NCBI GenBank assembly: GCA_964506075.1
Contig: CAZDKO010000003.1
Span: 1 to 64,000 of the forward strand
Direction: 5' to 3'
Length of the DNA: 64,000 nucleotides
Source: CAZDKO01 sp964506075 [NCBI: uncultured bacterium]
GTDB taxonomy: Bacteria > CAZDME01 > JAYEMH01
The notes beneath the pieces are model-generated. The model worked only from the letters and a program-made list of their open reading frames with translations, was not told where the DNA came from and did no database searches. Made by a program: the position numbers and the translations under genes. This document shows, piece after piece, positions 39,739 to 47,674 of the stretch; position 1 is the first letter of the stretch; every line of letters starts with the position of its first letter.

Positions 39739-40687
39739 AGAAATTCTAAAAATTGAAGCTGAGGCGGTGGAGAACTTAATCAGCCGGATTGACGAAGAAT
39801 TTGAAAAAGCGATAGAGATTATTTTAAACTGTAAAGGTAAAGTAATTGTTTCGGGGATGGGAAAGTCGGGTTTAATCGGTAAAAAAATTGCGGCTACCTT
39901 GGCCAGTACCGGGACACCGGCTGTTTTTCTTCATCCAGCCGAAGGGATTCACGGAGATTTGGGAATGATGGCCAAAGGAGATGTTATGATAGCCATTTCT
40001 CATAGCGGAGAAACAAAAGAAATTGCTCTCCTGCTTCCAGCCGTTAAAAGATTCGATATTAAACTGATTGCTCTAACCGGCAAGATAGATTCTGTGTTGT
40101 CCCAGGAAAGTGACGTTGTTCTTGATGTGAGTGTGTCTAAGGAAGCCTGCCCTTTTAATTTGGCTCCGACTTCCAGTACCACGGCGGCTCTGGCGATGGG
40201 AGACGCTTTAGCCATCACATTGCTTGAGAAAAGAGGGCTTAAGGAAGAAGATTTTGCTTTCCGTCATCCCGGCGGCAGTTTAGGGAAAAAATTACTCAAG
40301 GTTTCAGATTTAATGCATCAAGGTGCGGAGATTCCGGTCGTATATGAAAGTACTTCCCTGCGCGATGCGATCAGTGAGATATCGCGTAAACGATTAGGAT
40401 TGACGGCTGTAGTTAATAAAAGCAATGTTTTATTCGGGGTTATTACCGACGGCGACTTAAGAAGATTTTTAGAAAAATCATTTGAGTCTTCCATGAATTT
40501 GGAGAAATTAAAAGCTAAAGATATAATGACTAAGAACCCCAAAACCATAAAAAAAGAAGAGTTAGCCGAACGAGCTTTAAAGATAATGGAAGATAATTCT
40601 ATTACTTCGCTGATAATCCTGGATAAAGATAAGAGACCGGAAGGGATTGTCCATATGCACGATTTAATGCGGGCGGGGGTTGTCTAA
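39719..40687 (+). CDS. kdsD: Arabinose-5-phosphate isomerase KdsD
   Basis: Converts ribulose-5-phosphate to arabinose-5-phosphate, the first step to Kdo. The 322-residue protein has a SIS domain (about 30-180; 'VIVSGMGKSGLIGKKIAATLASTGTPA' in its phosphosugar-binding start, read in parts, and 'ISHSGETKE'). Two CBS domains follow (about 205-320; 'DLMHQG', 'VITDGDLRR', 'DIMTKNP', 'IVHMHDLM'). CBS pairs in this family may sense nucleotides. 'HPAEGIHGDLGMM' is typical for KdsD/KpsF/GutQ. The ATG lies within kdsA. It is followed 4 bp later by kdsC. Confidence 0.95.
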   Translation: MIIKRAKEILKIEAEAVENLISRIDEEFEKAIEIILNCKGKVIVSGMGKSGLIGKKIAATLASTGTPAVFLHPAEGIHGDLGMMAKGDVMIAISHSGETKEIALLLPAVKRFDIKLIALTGKIDSVLSQESDVVLDVSVSKEACPFNLAPTSSTTAALAMGDALAITLLEKRGLKEEDFAFRHPGGSLGKKLLKVSDLMHQGAEIPVVYESTSLRDAISEISRKRLGLTAVVNKSNVLFGVITDGDLRRFLEKSFESSMNLEKLKAKDIMTKNPKTIKKEELAERALKIMEDNSITSLIILDKDKRPEGIVHMHDLMRAGVV

Positions 40688-40691
40688 ATAG

Positions 40692-41231
40692 ATGAAAAAT
40701 AAGAAAAATGAATTAATAAAAAGAGCCAGGAAAATAAAATTAATAATGATGGATGTCGACGGCGTATTAACGGATGGTAGAATTATTTTTTCTTCCAGAG
40801 GTGAAGAGCTTAAATGTTTTAACGCCCAGGATGGTTGCGGTATGGTTCTGGCTCATCGGGCCGGTCTTAAAACGGCTTTTATCACCGGGCGAAATTCTTT
40901 AATTTTAAAGCGGCGAGCTAAAGAGCACAGTGTGAACGAGATATTTCAAGATGTTAGTGATAAAATCGAAGTTTTTCATAAACTTTTGAAGAAATATAAA
41001 TTAAATCCGGAAGAGATTGCTTTTTTGGGCGATGACCTTGTTGATATTAAAGTGATGAAAAGAAGTGGTTTAGCCGTGGCCGTAGCGGATGCCGTATTGG
41101 AAGTTAAAAAAATTGCTCATTATGTTACCCGGCGCAATGGAGGAAAGGGGGCAATCCGCGAGGTAATAGATCTGATAATCAAAGCCCAGGGTAAATGGGA
41201 AGAGGTAACAAAATCCTATTATGAAATGTAA
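40692..41231 (+). CDS. kdsC: Kdo-8-phosphate phosphatase KdsC
   Basis: HAD-superfamily phosphatase that frees Kdo from Kdo-8-phosphate. The 179-residue protein has HAD motif I 'MDVDGVLTDGRI', motif II within 'TAFITGRNS', and motif III/IV 'FLGDDLVDIKVMKRSG', with no cap domain, as in KdsC tetramers. The end overlaps the acyltransferase gene by 11 bp. With KdsD, KdsA and KdsB nearby, the entire Kdo route is encoded in 36.6-41.2 kb. Confidence 0.95.
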   Translation: MKNKKNELIKRARKIKLIMMDVDGVLTDGRIIFSSRGEELKCFNAQDGCGMVLAHRAGLKTAFITGRNSLILKRRAKEHSVNEIFQDVSDKIEVFHKLLKKYKLNPEEIAFLGDDLVDIKVMKRSGLAVAVADAVLEVKKIAHYVTRRNGGKGAIREVIDLIIKAQGKWEEVTKSYYEM

Positions 41232-42108
41232 ACCTTACCGAGAAATAATTTATTGGTTTTTACGATTTTTCTGTTTTGTTATATCGCTGTTGCCGCGAAG
41301 ATTAGCTCTATATACGGGTGAGACACTTGGTTTAATTTGTTTTTATATCTTATCCCGAGAAAAGCAGAAGGCTTTAAAAAACCTCGATTTAGTCTTTGGT
41401 GACAAAAAATCGCTTGAAGAAAAAAGACGCATTATCAAACAACTTTTTAAGAATTTAGGTAAGAATGTTGCCGAGGTGATTAAGTTTCCCGCTACTGCTC
41501 GTAAAGGTATTGATAAAACAGTTCAAATCCAGGGTGAAGAAAAAATAAAAGAAGTTTTAAAGAAAGGTAAGGGGGGGGTATTTCTTACCGCTCATTTTGG
41601 CAACTGGGAAGTTTTAGCCGGATATTTTGCCGCCAAAGGTTATCCCGTGAACGTTTTAGGTCAAAAATTATATTATGATAAAACAGATAATCTTTTAAAT
41701 AATCTAAGACTTAAAATGCGGGTTAATGTTATTTCCCGCCAGGATTCTTTAAGAGGAATTATTCGCAGCCTCAGAAATAATGAATTTGTCGGAATACTGT
41801 CTGACCAGAATACCGGCACCAAAGGAGTTCTGGTAGATTTTTTAGGTAAAACCGCTTTTACTCCTACGGGAGTTGTTTCTATCGCCACTAAAACCGGGGC
41901 CTCTATTCTTCCTGGTTTTATTCGGTGGCAAAAAGGGAATCGTCATCTTATCGTCATTGAGAATCCCATTGAACTTTCTGTAAGTGATAATAAAGAAGAA
42001 GCGTTCTTGATAAATACGGCTAAATGTAATAAAATTATAGGAACATATATCAATAATTACCCATCAGAATGGGTATGGTTCCATCAGCGCTGGAAGATTG
42101 ATAATTAA
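41221..42108 (+). CDS. LpxL/HtrB-like lipid A acyltransferase
   Basis: A 295-residue single-domain acyltransferase. It has an N-terminal membrane anchor (about residues 8-28). The active-site motif HFGNWE at 125-130 is the same HX4E as in the fused protein at 17.5 kb. It also has 'ILSDQNTGTKGVLVDFLG', and 'EWVWFHQRWK' near the C-terminus, typical of the family. These enzymes add secondary acyl chains to lipid A. Having two in the window implies at least two secondary acylations or different specificities. It is the last gene of the Kdo operon and overlaps kdsC by 11 bp. Confidence 0.92.
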   Translation: MKCKPYREIIYWFLRFFCFVISLLPRRLALYTGETLGLICFYILSREKQKALKNLDLVFGDKKSLEEKRRIIKQLFKNLGKNVAEVIKFPATARKGIDKTVQIQGEEKIKEVLKKGKGGVFLTAHFGNWEVLAGYFAAKGYPVNVLGQKLYYDKTDNLLNNLRLKMRVNVISRQDSLRGIIRSLRNNEFVGILSDQNTGTKGVLVDFLGKTAFTPTGVVSIATKTGASILPGFIRWQKGNRHLIVIENPIELSVSDNKEEAFLINTAKCNKIIGTYINNYPSEWVWFHQRWKIDN

Positions 42109-42182
42109 AAAAAATTCCAGAAAAAACAGAGCCCCATAATTGTAAAGAAACTTTATCTGCAGGAAGTATAGTAAAATATTAG

Positions 42183-42215
42183 ACTCTAAGTAGAATAGAA
42201 TTTTGTAATTAGAGT
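42183..42215 (+). promoter_or_regulatory. Inverted repeat upstream of the PilZ gene
   Basis: ACTCTAA (42183-42189) and TTAGAGT (42209-42215) are perfect inverted 7-mers 19 bp apart, just before the ribosome site of the PilZ gene. The gap of 136 bp contains a TATAGT (42167-42172) but no convincing -35. It may be a regulator site or an mRNA hairpin. Confidence 0.4.
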
Positions 42216-42244
42216 AAGCAGTTTTAGCTGAAGGGGGAGGTAAT

Positions 42245-42628
42245 ATGGAAGAATATTATATGGGACAGGAAAGAAGGAAAGATGAAAGAATATCTTATCA
42301 CGCTCCTTGTCGTTATGAAATCAGTTTGGATGAAAATTCTGCCATAATTATGGATACCGGCACTTCCTTTACAAAAAATATCAGTCTCGGCGGGTTACTG
42401 ATAGAGTTAAGAAAACTTGTTCCGGTTGATAGCCATCTGGATTTAGAGGTTATTCTCCCAACCACTCCGGCTTCTATCCGGGCCCAGGCGCGGGTTGTCT
42501 GGATCAGTAAGCTTAAAGAAGATAGAAATCGTTATAATGTGGGGATGTGTTTTACCGGTATTTCTCCCGATGATAAAGAAAAAATCGCCTCTTTAAAGAA
42601 AAAAATAGAAGATATCGGAGAACTGTAA
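42245..42628 (+). CDS. PilZ domain protein (possible c-di-GMP receptor)
   Basis: A 127-residue single PilZ domain. The RXXXR motif is in 'ERRKDERISYHAPCRYE' (RKDER, about residues 12-16). The [D/N]XSXXG motif is in 'KNISLGGLLIEL' (NISLGG, about 42-47). Both motifs needed to bind cyclic di-GMP are intact. It sits between the Kdo/acyltransferase group and the lptCAB genes, each about 30-140 bp away, so it may tune LPS output in response to c-di-GMP. That is an inference from place. The start is ATG 42245 after GGGGGAGG; an ATG at 42260 is less likely. Confidence 0.88.
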   Translation: MEEYYMGQERRKDERISYHAPCRYEISLDENSAIIMDTGTSFTKNISLGGLLIELRKLVPVDSHLDLEVILPTTPASIRAQARVVWISKLKEDRNRYNVGMCFTGISPDDKEKIASLKKKIEDIGEL

Positions 42629-42658
42629 AAGATTATTTTAAGAAAGGTTAGAGATTTA

Positions 42659-43231
42659 ATGAATTTTCAAGAAAAAGATATTGATTTGTCTTTGTTTGTT
42701 ATTTCCAGTTTGACCGCATTTTTATTGGTTACTCTTCCCTTATTCGCCTCCAATTCAGAAACCAGCGAACCTGAACAACTTCAGGAAACAAAAGAATTCT
42801 TTCTTACCGAAACGGAAGAAGGACAAAAAAAATGGGATATTAAAGCCGCTTCAGCTGAATTTTCCAGTGAAGGGTTAGTGCGTTTAAAAGACGTTAAAAT
42901 AAACCTCTATGATAAAGAGAAGAAAGTTTTGGACGTTAAAGCTGATTCCGGTTATTTTAGTAATGTTGATAAAACAGTCCATCTGGAGGGAAATGTTATG
43001 GGGGCTACCGACCGCGGGGAGAATTTTAGTACCCAGAAGTTAGATTGGATTGCTTCTGAAAAAAAAATTATTACCAACGATAAAGTAAAAGTTACCAGTC
43101 AAAATTTAATCATTAACGCTCAAGGAGTAGAAATTCTTCCTGAACTCAAAAAAATTATTTTTAAAAAGAATATTAAAGCAGAAGTTTATGGAGGGAATAA
43201 AACTTTTCCTCTTAAACTGGAGAGAGATTAA
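42659..43231 (+). CDS. lptC: LPS export protein LptC
   Basis: A bitopic inner-membrane protein that links the LptBFG ATPase to the LptA bridge. The 190-residue product has an N-terminal membrane helix (about residues 11-31) and a beta-jellyroll periplasmic domain. The domain shows 'EGQKKWDIKAASAEF', 'KVLDVKADSGYFSNVDKTVHLEGNV' (a pattern in two blocks), and 'WIASEKKIITNDKVKV', typical of LptC/LptA folds. The gene precedes lptA by a stop-ATG gap of 1 bp. Position and fold agree, although sequence conservation in LptC is always low. Confidence 0.85.
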   Translation: MNFQEKDIDLSLFVISSLTAFLLVTLPLFASNSETSEPEQLQETKEFFLTETEEGQKKWDIKAASAEFSSEGLVRLKDVKINLYDKEKKVLDVKADSGYFSNVDKTVHLEGNVMGATDRGENFSTQKLDWIASEKKIITNDKVKVTSQNLIINAQGVEILPELKKIIFKKNIKAEVYGGNKTFPLKLERD

Positions 43232-43232
43232 A

Positions 43233-43766
43233 ATGAATAAAAATAAAAATAAAAAATATGTTAAGGTTTTCTTAAGTGGTATTTTAATGTTCGTATTTTT
43301 TAGTGTGTATTCTAAAATAGTTTTCGGTCAGACTAAGATGGTTACCGGACAGGAAAGTTCCCCCACCATAATTAACGCCGATAGTCTGGAAATTAATTTA
43401 GATCAAAATAAAGCTGTTTTTCTTGGAAAAGTGAAAGCGTCTCAATCGGACGGTATCTTAGAATGTCGGGAATTACAGGTTATTTTTGATAAAAAAAATG
43501 AGCAGATTAGTAAACTTATAGCTAAAGGCGAAGTGAAGATTCGTCAGGGACAAAATGAAGGCGTATGTGAAGAAGCTGTTTATGAATTCACTCCTCAGCA
43601 AAAAGTTACTCTTCGGGGCAATCCTGAATTAAGACGCGGTCAACAAAAATTTAGCGGTGAAATTATTGTTTTCCTGATTGAAGAACAGAGAGTCATTATA
43701 AAAAATAAAGTTGAAGGGGTAGTTTTTCCTCAAAAGGGAGAAAACCCTCTGGCTCCTATATTTTAA
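43233..43766 (+). CDS. lptA: LPS transport periplasmic protein LptA (OstA)
   Basis: A soluble periplasmic protein that forms the LPS bridge. The 177-residue product from ATG 43233 has a signal peptide (about residues 1-31, ending VFGQ). The OstA jellyroll follows, with 'INADSLEINLDQNKAVFLGKVKASQSDGILECRELQVIF' read in parts. The ATG at 43233 is chosen because GGAGAGAG lies 7 bases upstream; the frame also opens at 43188 inside lptC. It is followed by lptB after 10 bp. The order lptC-lptA-lptB is the same as in proteobacteria. Confidence 0.9.
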   Translation: MNKNKNKKYVKVFLSGILMFVFFSVYSKIVFGQTKMVTGQESSPTIINADSLEINLDQNKAVFLGKVKASQSDGILECRELQVIFDKKNEQISKLIAKGEVKIRQGQNEGVCEEAVYEFTPQQKVTLRGNPELRRGQQKFSGEIIVFLIEEQRVIIKNKVEGVVFPQKGENPLAPIF

Positions 43767-43776
43767 GTGTAAATAC

Positions 43777-44574
43777 ATGGAACAATTAAATTTCGATCTT
43801 CCCAAAAGTTTCCCGGAACAGGAAAAGGAAATAAAAGACCCTTTGAGAAAACATCTCTTAAGAACAACAGGGCTGGTTAAGTCTTATGGTTCTATCCGGG
43901 TAGTGGATAAGGTGAGTATTGAGGTTAGTAAAGGAGAAGTAGTTGGCCTTTTAGGTCCTAACGGCGCCGGGAAAACGACAACTTTTTATATGATTGTAGG
44001 AGAAATTAAACCCGATGAAGGAGAAATCTTCTTTGACCGTCAGGAAATCAGCCGGTTACCTATGTACGAAAGAGCCAGGAGAGGAATCGGCTATTTACCT
44101 CAGGAGCCGTCTGTATTTAGAAAATTAAGTGTGGAAGAAAATATTATGGGTATATTAGAAACTTTGAATTTAAGTTTAAGAGAAAGGGAAAGACGTTTAA
44201 AAGTACTGCTTGACGAATTAAAAATAGCTCATCTTGCCAAACAGCCGGCTTATACTCTTTCCGGAGGAGAACGAAGGAGACTTGAAATTACCCGGGCTTT
44301 AGTTACCTCACCTTCATTTATTCTTTTGGATGAACCGTTTTCAGGAGTTGATCCGATTGCTGTTTCCGAACTTCAGCAGATTATTAATAGATTAAAAGAA
44401 AAGGGGCTGGGAGTTCTTCTCACCGACCACAATGTTCGTGAGACACTTTCCATTACCGATCGTTCTTACATAATGTATCAAGGCAGAGTTCTTATTTCTG
44501 GCAGTGCCCATGAATTGGTGGAGAATAAGAAAGCGCGAGAAATTTATTTAGGAGAAAAATTCACCTTGTCTTAA
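43777..44574 (+). CDS. lptB: LPS export ATPase LptB
   Basis: Cytoplasmic ATPase that powers LPS extraction by LptFG. The 265-residue ABC protein has Walker A 'LGPNGAGKTTTFYMIVG', the Q-loop 'GYLPQEPSVFRKLSVEENI' (the LptB-type PQE[PA]S[IV]FR), signature 'LSGGERRR', Walker B 'FILLDEPFSGVDPIAV' and H-loop 'LTDHNVRETL'. These match LptB very closely. A 25-residue N-terminal extension precedes the ABC domain. The permeases LptF and LptG are encoded 11 kb away on the other strand (55.5-57.6 kb). Confidence 0.96.
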   Translation: MEQLNFDLPKSFPEQEKEIKDPLRKHLLRTTGLVKSYGSIRVVDKVSIEVSKGEVVGLLGPNGAGKTTTFYMIVGEIKPDEGEIFFDRQEISRLPMYERARRGIGYLPQEPSVFRKLSVEENIMGILETLNLSLRERERRLKVLLDELKIAHLAKQPAYTLSGGERRRLEITRALVTSPSFILLDEPFSGVDPIAVSELQQIINRLKEKGLGVLLTDHNVRETLSITDRSYIMYQGRVLISGSAHELVENKKAREIYLGEKFTLS

Positions 44575-44639
44575 GAACCGCAGAGTTACACTGTTAAACA
44601 CTTAATATTAAAACCCTTTAAAATGAATGGAGATGATTT

Positions 44640-45113
44640 ATGAAAATAATGGATTTTTTAAGTGAAAAAGCGATAGAAGATAATCTGGTATCAAAAGATA
44701 AAAAAGAAGTTGTCTGGGAATTGGTTGAGCTTTTGATTAAAGCCAAAGAGATTAAGGCAAAAGATAAAGAAAAAGTAGTTAAGACACTCCTGGAAAGAGA
44801 ATCTCTGGGGAGTACCGGAATAGGACAGGGTATTGCCATCCCTCATGGGAAGACTGATGCGGTCAGGCATATTATCGCTGCTTTTGGCCGGTCTATGCAG
44901 GGAATAGATTATGCTTCTTTAGACCGGGCCCCGGTACATTTATTTTTTCTGATTCTCGCTCCGGCAGATTCGGTTGGAGACCATCTGAAAGCCTTAGCCA
45001 GAATTTCCCGTCTTTTAAAAGATAAAAATTTCCGCCGGGCTTTACAGGAAGCTAAGGACGCGGGAGAGTTAATAAATATTATTAAACGAGAGGATAAGCG
45101 TTATCCGGCTTAA
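44640..45113 (+). CDS. ptsN: PTS EIIA domain protein (PtsN/fructose-type)
   Basis: A 157-residue EIIA of the fructose/nitrogen (PTS_EIIA_2) family. The phosphohistidine lies in 'STGIGQGIAIPHGKTDAV' (His67-68 region). The family can either deliver phosphate to a sugar EIIB or act as a regulator (EIIA-Ntr). No fructose EIIB/EIIC is present, and the gene sits next to hprK just after lptB, as ptsN does in proteobacteria, so a regulatory role is more likely. RpoN, Hpf and RapZ, normal neighbours there, are missing. The start is ATG after GGAGATG. Confidence 0.9.
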   Translation: MKIMDFLSEKAIEDNLVSKDKKEVVWELVELLIKAKEIKAKDKEKVVKTLLERESLGSTGIGQGIAIPHGKTDAVRHIIAAFGRSMQGIDYASLDRAPVHLFFLILAPADSVGDHLKALARISRLLKDKNFRRALQEAKDAGELINIIKREDKRYPA

Positions 45114-45125
45114 TTTTAAGGAGAA

Positions 45126-46076
45126 ATGATGAAAAAATTTGTGACTGTATCCCAGATCATAGATGATACAAATACAGTTTTAAAATTAAAAATTATTGCC
45201 GGGAAAGACGGTCTTACCCGAAAAATTAACGTTTCAGATCTTAATCGTTTAGGTCTGGCTCTTACGGGGAATTTTATTTATTTTCCTTCCGAAAGAATTC
45301 AAATAATTGGTTTAACTGAATTAACGCAGATTCGTAATTTAAAAAAAGAAACGCATAAGGAAAGAATTGAAAGAATATTCAGATACAGCCGTATCCCTTG
45401 TTTTATAATTTCCCGTAATCTAAAAATATGTCCTTACTTCCGGGAGATGGCGGATAAGAAAAAAATCCCGCTTTTACTTTCCAAAACTCCTACCACCAAA
45501 TTAATAAGTATCGTCACCAATTATCTGGAAGATCGATTCAGCCAAGAGATCACTCTCCATGGTACACTGCTTGACGTTTTCGGCGCAGGGGTTTTAATTT
45601 TGGGAGATACAGGGGTGGGGAAAAGTGAAACGGCTTTAGAGTTAATAGACAGAGGGCATCGCTTAGTGGCTGATGATTTTGTTCGTATTACTAAACTGGC
45701 AGAGAAAGGTTTATTGGGAAGAGGTTCAAAACTTATTAAGCACCATATGGAAATCAGGGGAATCGGTATTATTGATATTCGTACTATTTTTGGCGTGGCG
45801 GCAATTAGAAACAGTAAAGGGATTGATCTGGTTGTTAAATTAGAACCCTGGCGAGAGGATAAAGAATATGAAAGATTAGGGTTAGATCAGAAGGTGATTT
45901 CTATCCTGGGAGTTAAAATACCAAAGCTTGTTATCCCGGTGCGTCCGGGAAGAAATATTGCTACTCTGGTTGAAGTGGCGGCACTGAATGAACGGCTAAA
46001 ACGAATGGGGCACGATACGGCTCGCCAGCTTAACGAATTTTTAATAAATAGAATGAGAAGTAAAACACAAAATTAA
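45126..46076 (+). CDS. hprK: HPr kinase/phosphorylase HprK
   Basis: A bifunctional enzyme that phosphorylates or dephosphorylates the regulatory serine of HPr. The 316-residue protein has the HprK N-domain (about 1-125), then Walker A 'LGDTGVGKSETALELI' (about residue 153). It also has the capping region 'HRLVADDFVRI' with the catalytic Asp, and 'EIRGIGIIDIRTIFG', the HprK signature. HPr at 48.5 kb keeps the target serine, so the pair is functional on sequence grounds. HprK is standard in Firmicutes and also occurs in many Gram-negatives without CcpA. ATG 45126 is followed at once by another ATG. Confidence 0.95.
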   Translation: MMKKFVTVSQIIDDTNTVLKLKIIAGKDGLTRKINVSDLNRLGLALTGNFIYFPSERIQIIGLTELTQIRNLKKETHKERIERIFRYSRIPCFIISRNLKICPYFREMADKKKIPLLLSKTPTTKLISIVTNYLEDRFSQEITLHGTLLDVFGAGVLILGDTGVGKSETALELIDRGHRLVADDFVRITKLAEKGLLGRGSKLIKHHMEIRGIGIIDIRTIFGVAAIRNSKGIDLVVKLEPWREDKEYERLGLDQKVISILGVKIPKLVIPVRPGRNIATLVEVAALNERLKRMGHDTARQLNEFLINRMRSKTQN

Positions 46077-46089
46077 TACAGGGGGAATT

Positions 46090-46503
46090 ATGGTTGGTAT
46101 AGTAGTGGCTGCTCACGGGGGTCTGGCTGAAGGACTTATTGCTACTACTCAAATGATGATCGGTCCGTTGAAGCAGGTTGAGGCAGTAGCTATCTATGCT
46201 AAGGAAGGTATAAAAGATTTAGAAAAAAAATTAGAAGAGGCAATTAATAAAGTGGATACCGGTAACGGGATTTTAATTCTCATTGATATTTTCGGAGGGA
46301 GTCCGGCTACTGTCAGTCTCTCTTTTATCGACAAATATAATATAAAAGTGGTCAGCGGAGTGAATCTTCCGGTAATTCTGGAAGTAACGACACATCATGA
46401 GTTTTGTGGCCTGGAAGACCTGGCTAATCTGGCTTTAGCTACCGGACGGAAAAGTATTTTAATGGCCGATGAGATTTTTCGCGATAAAAGGAAGAAAATA
46501 TAA
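46090..46503 (+). CDS. PTS mannose-type EIIA
   Basis: A 137-residue IIA domain of the mannose/fructose/sorbose family. The phosphohistidine is in 'VVAAHGGLAEGL' (about residue 9). 'ILIDIFGGSPATVS' and 'VVSGVNLPVILE' are the other family signatures. It takes phosphate from HPr and passes it to the EIIB encoded next. EIIA and EIIB are separate proteins here, unlike E. coli ManX (a IIA-IIB fusion). The GGGGG run just before the ATG acts as the ribosome site. A set of IIA, IIB, IIC and IID follows in order. Confidence 0.94.
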   Translation: MVGIVVAAHGGLAEGLIATTQMMIGPLKQVEAVAIYAKEGIKDLEKKLEEAINKVDTGNGILILIDIFGGSPATVSLSFIDKYNIKVVSGVNLPVILEVTTHHEFCGLEDLANLALATGRKSILMADEIFRDKRKKI

Positions 46504-46506
46504 AGG

Positions 46507-46983
46507 ATGGCTGTAATTCTTATAAGGATAGACGACAGATTAATTCACGGACAGGTCATTCAGGGCTGGGTTAAGCAACAGAGGATTCAAAAAATTTTTG
46601 TTTGTAATGACGAAGTAGCCGCTGATGAAATGCGCCGGACACTTTTAGAGATAGCCGTTCCTTCGGATATTAAAATATCCATTCTATCCATTAACGAAGT
46701 GCCTCAGGTGATTCAGGAAGCAGAGTTCACTAAGGAAAGGGTGCTGTTTCTTTTTACCAAGCCGCGTGATTTAGTAAGACTTTATGATTCAGGGGTAAGG
46801 GTAAAATCTGTTAATATCGGAGCCATGCATTTTAGCCCTGGCAAAAAGCACATTTTAGAAACAATATCCGTTGATGAAGATGACGTCTTGGCTTTTAAAT
46901 ATTTATCCAGCCGGGGTATCGAATTAGAAGTAAGAACAGTTCCTACAGACGCTAAAAAAGACATAATGAGATTTTTGGAATAA
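46507..46983 (+). CDS. PTS mannose-type EIIB
   Basis: A 158-residue IIB protein. It starts 'ILIRIDDRLIHGQVIQGW', where the active-site His in 'RLIHGQV' is characteristic. 'IFVCNDEVAADE' and 'VNIGAMHFSPGKK' are other typical blocks. It receives phosphate from EIIA and passes it to the sugar during transport by IIC/IID. It follows EIIA by 3 bp. Substrate (mannose, glucose, N-acetylgalactosamine, sorbose and others are known for the family) cannot be read from the sequence. Confidence 0.94.
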   Translation: MAVILIRIDDRLIHGQVIQGWVKQQRIQKIFVCNDEVAADEMRRTLLEIAVPSDIKISILSINEVPQVIQEAEFTKERVLFLFTKPRDLVRLYDSGVRVKSVNIGAMHFSPGKKHILETISVDEDDVLAFKYLSSRGIELEVRTVPTDAKKDIMRFLE

Positions 46984-46984
46984 A

Positions 46985-47674
46985 GTGATTAAAGAAATTT
47001 TTATTTTAGCCCTTATCGGGGGATTTTTAAGTTTAGATGCAACAGCCGTAGGGCAAATTCTTATTTCTCAGCCGTTATTTTCCGGTTCTATCATAGGGTT
47101 AGCTTTAGGCGATGTTCAAACGGGGCTTTTGGTCGGAACAATTCTTCAGCTGATCTGGATAGGGAAACTTCCGGTTGGAGGTGCTAACCCTTCTTTAGGG
47201 ACAGCCCTTCTCGGGATTTTTACCGTTGGCCTGGTGCTTATTTATCAAGGACAGGGTATTCAACCGGGATTGCTTCCGGTGGCAGTTTTTCTAGGGACCA
47301 TAGTTGGTTTTATGGCCCAAAAGGGTGAAACAATATTGAACAGGTTAAACGACCATTTAATCCATCATACCGAGAAGTACGTGTTACAAAATAAACTATG
47401 GGGGATTGAAATTTTTAACTGGATTTCTTTAATTATCATTTTTACCTTTTCTTTTTTACTCATTTTTATCAGTACCTTCATAGGGTTACGAATTACCTTA
47501 CTACTTTTTAGAATTACAAATCCCCTGATTGTTCGGGGATTAATTCTGGCAGAGCGAATGCTGCCTGTTTTAGGATTGGCTGTTCTTTTTAATTTATTTG
47601 TTAAGAAAAAAACGTTACCTGTTTTTTTTATTGCTTTTTTCATTGCTTTAGGATTTCTTGCCTTATGGATATAG
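46985..47674 (+). CDS. PTS mannose-type EIIC (membrane)
   Basis: A 229-residue membrane permease subunit with about 7 hydrophobic segments. It contains 'LDATAVGQILISQPL' near the start, a pattern of ManY-type IIC (typical 'QILIS.P...G...G...GD...GL..G...Q'), followed by 'GLLVGTILQLIWIG' and 'VGGANPSLGTALLG'. It starts at GTG 1 bp after the previous stop. The 229-residue length is short compared with E. coli ManY (266). Its last 10 bp overlap the IID gene, as is normal for paired subunits. Confidence 0.9.
   Translation: MIKEIFILALIGGFLSLDATAVGQILISQPLFSGSIIGLALGDVQTGLLVGTILQLIWIGKLPVGGANPSLGTALLGIFTVGLVLIYQGQGIQPGLLPVAVFLGTIVGFMAQKGETILNRLNDHLIHHTEKYVLQNKLWGIEIFNWISLIIIFTFSFLLIFISTFIGLRITLLLFRITNPLIVRGLILAERMLPVLGLAVLFNLFVKKKTLPVFFIAFFIALGFLALWI

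Noticed and set aside
44575-44639. A missing rpoN/hpf gene between lptB and ptsN as a broken gene remnant
   Set aside because: The 65-bp gap contains no coding remnant. The genes are simply absent at this place.
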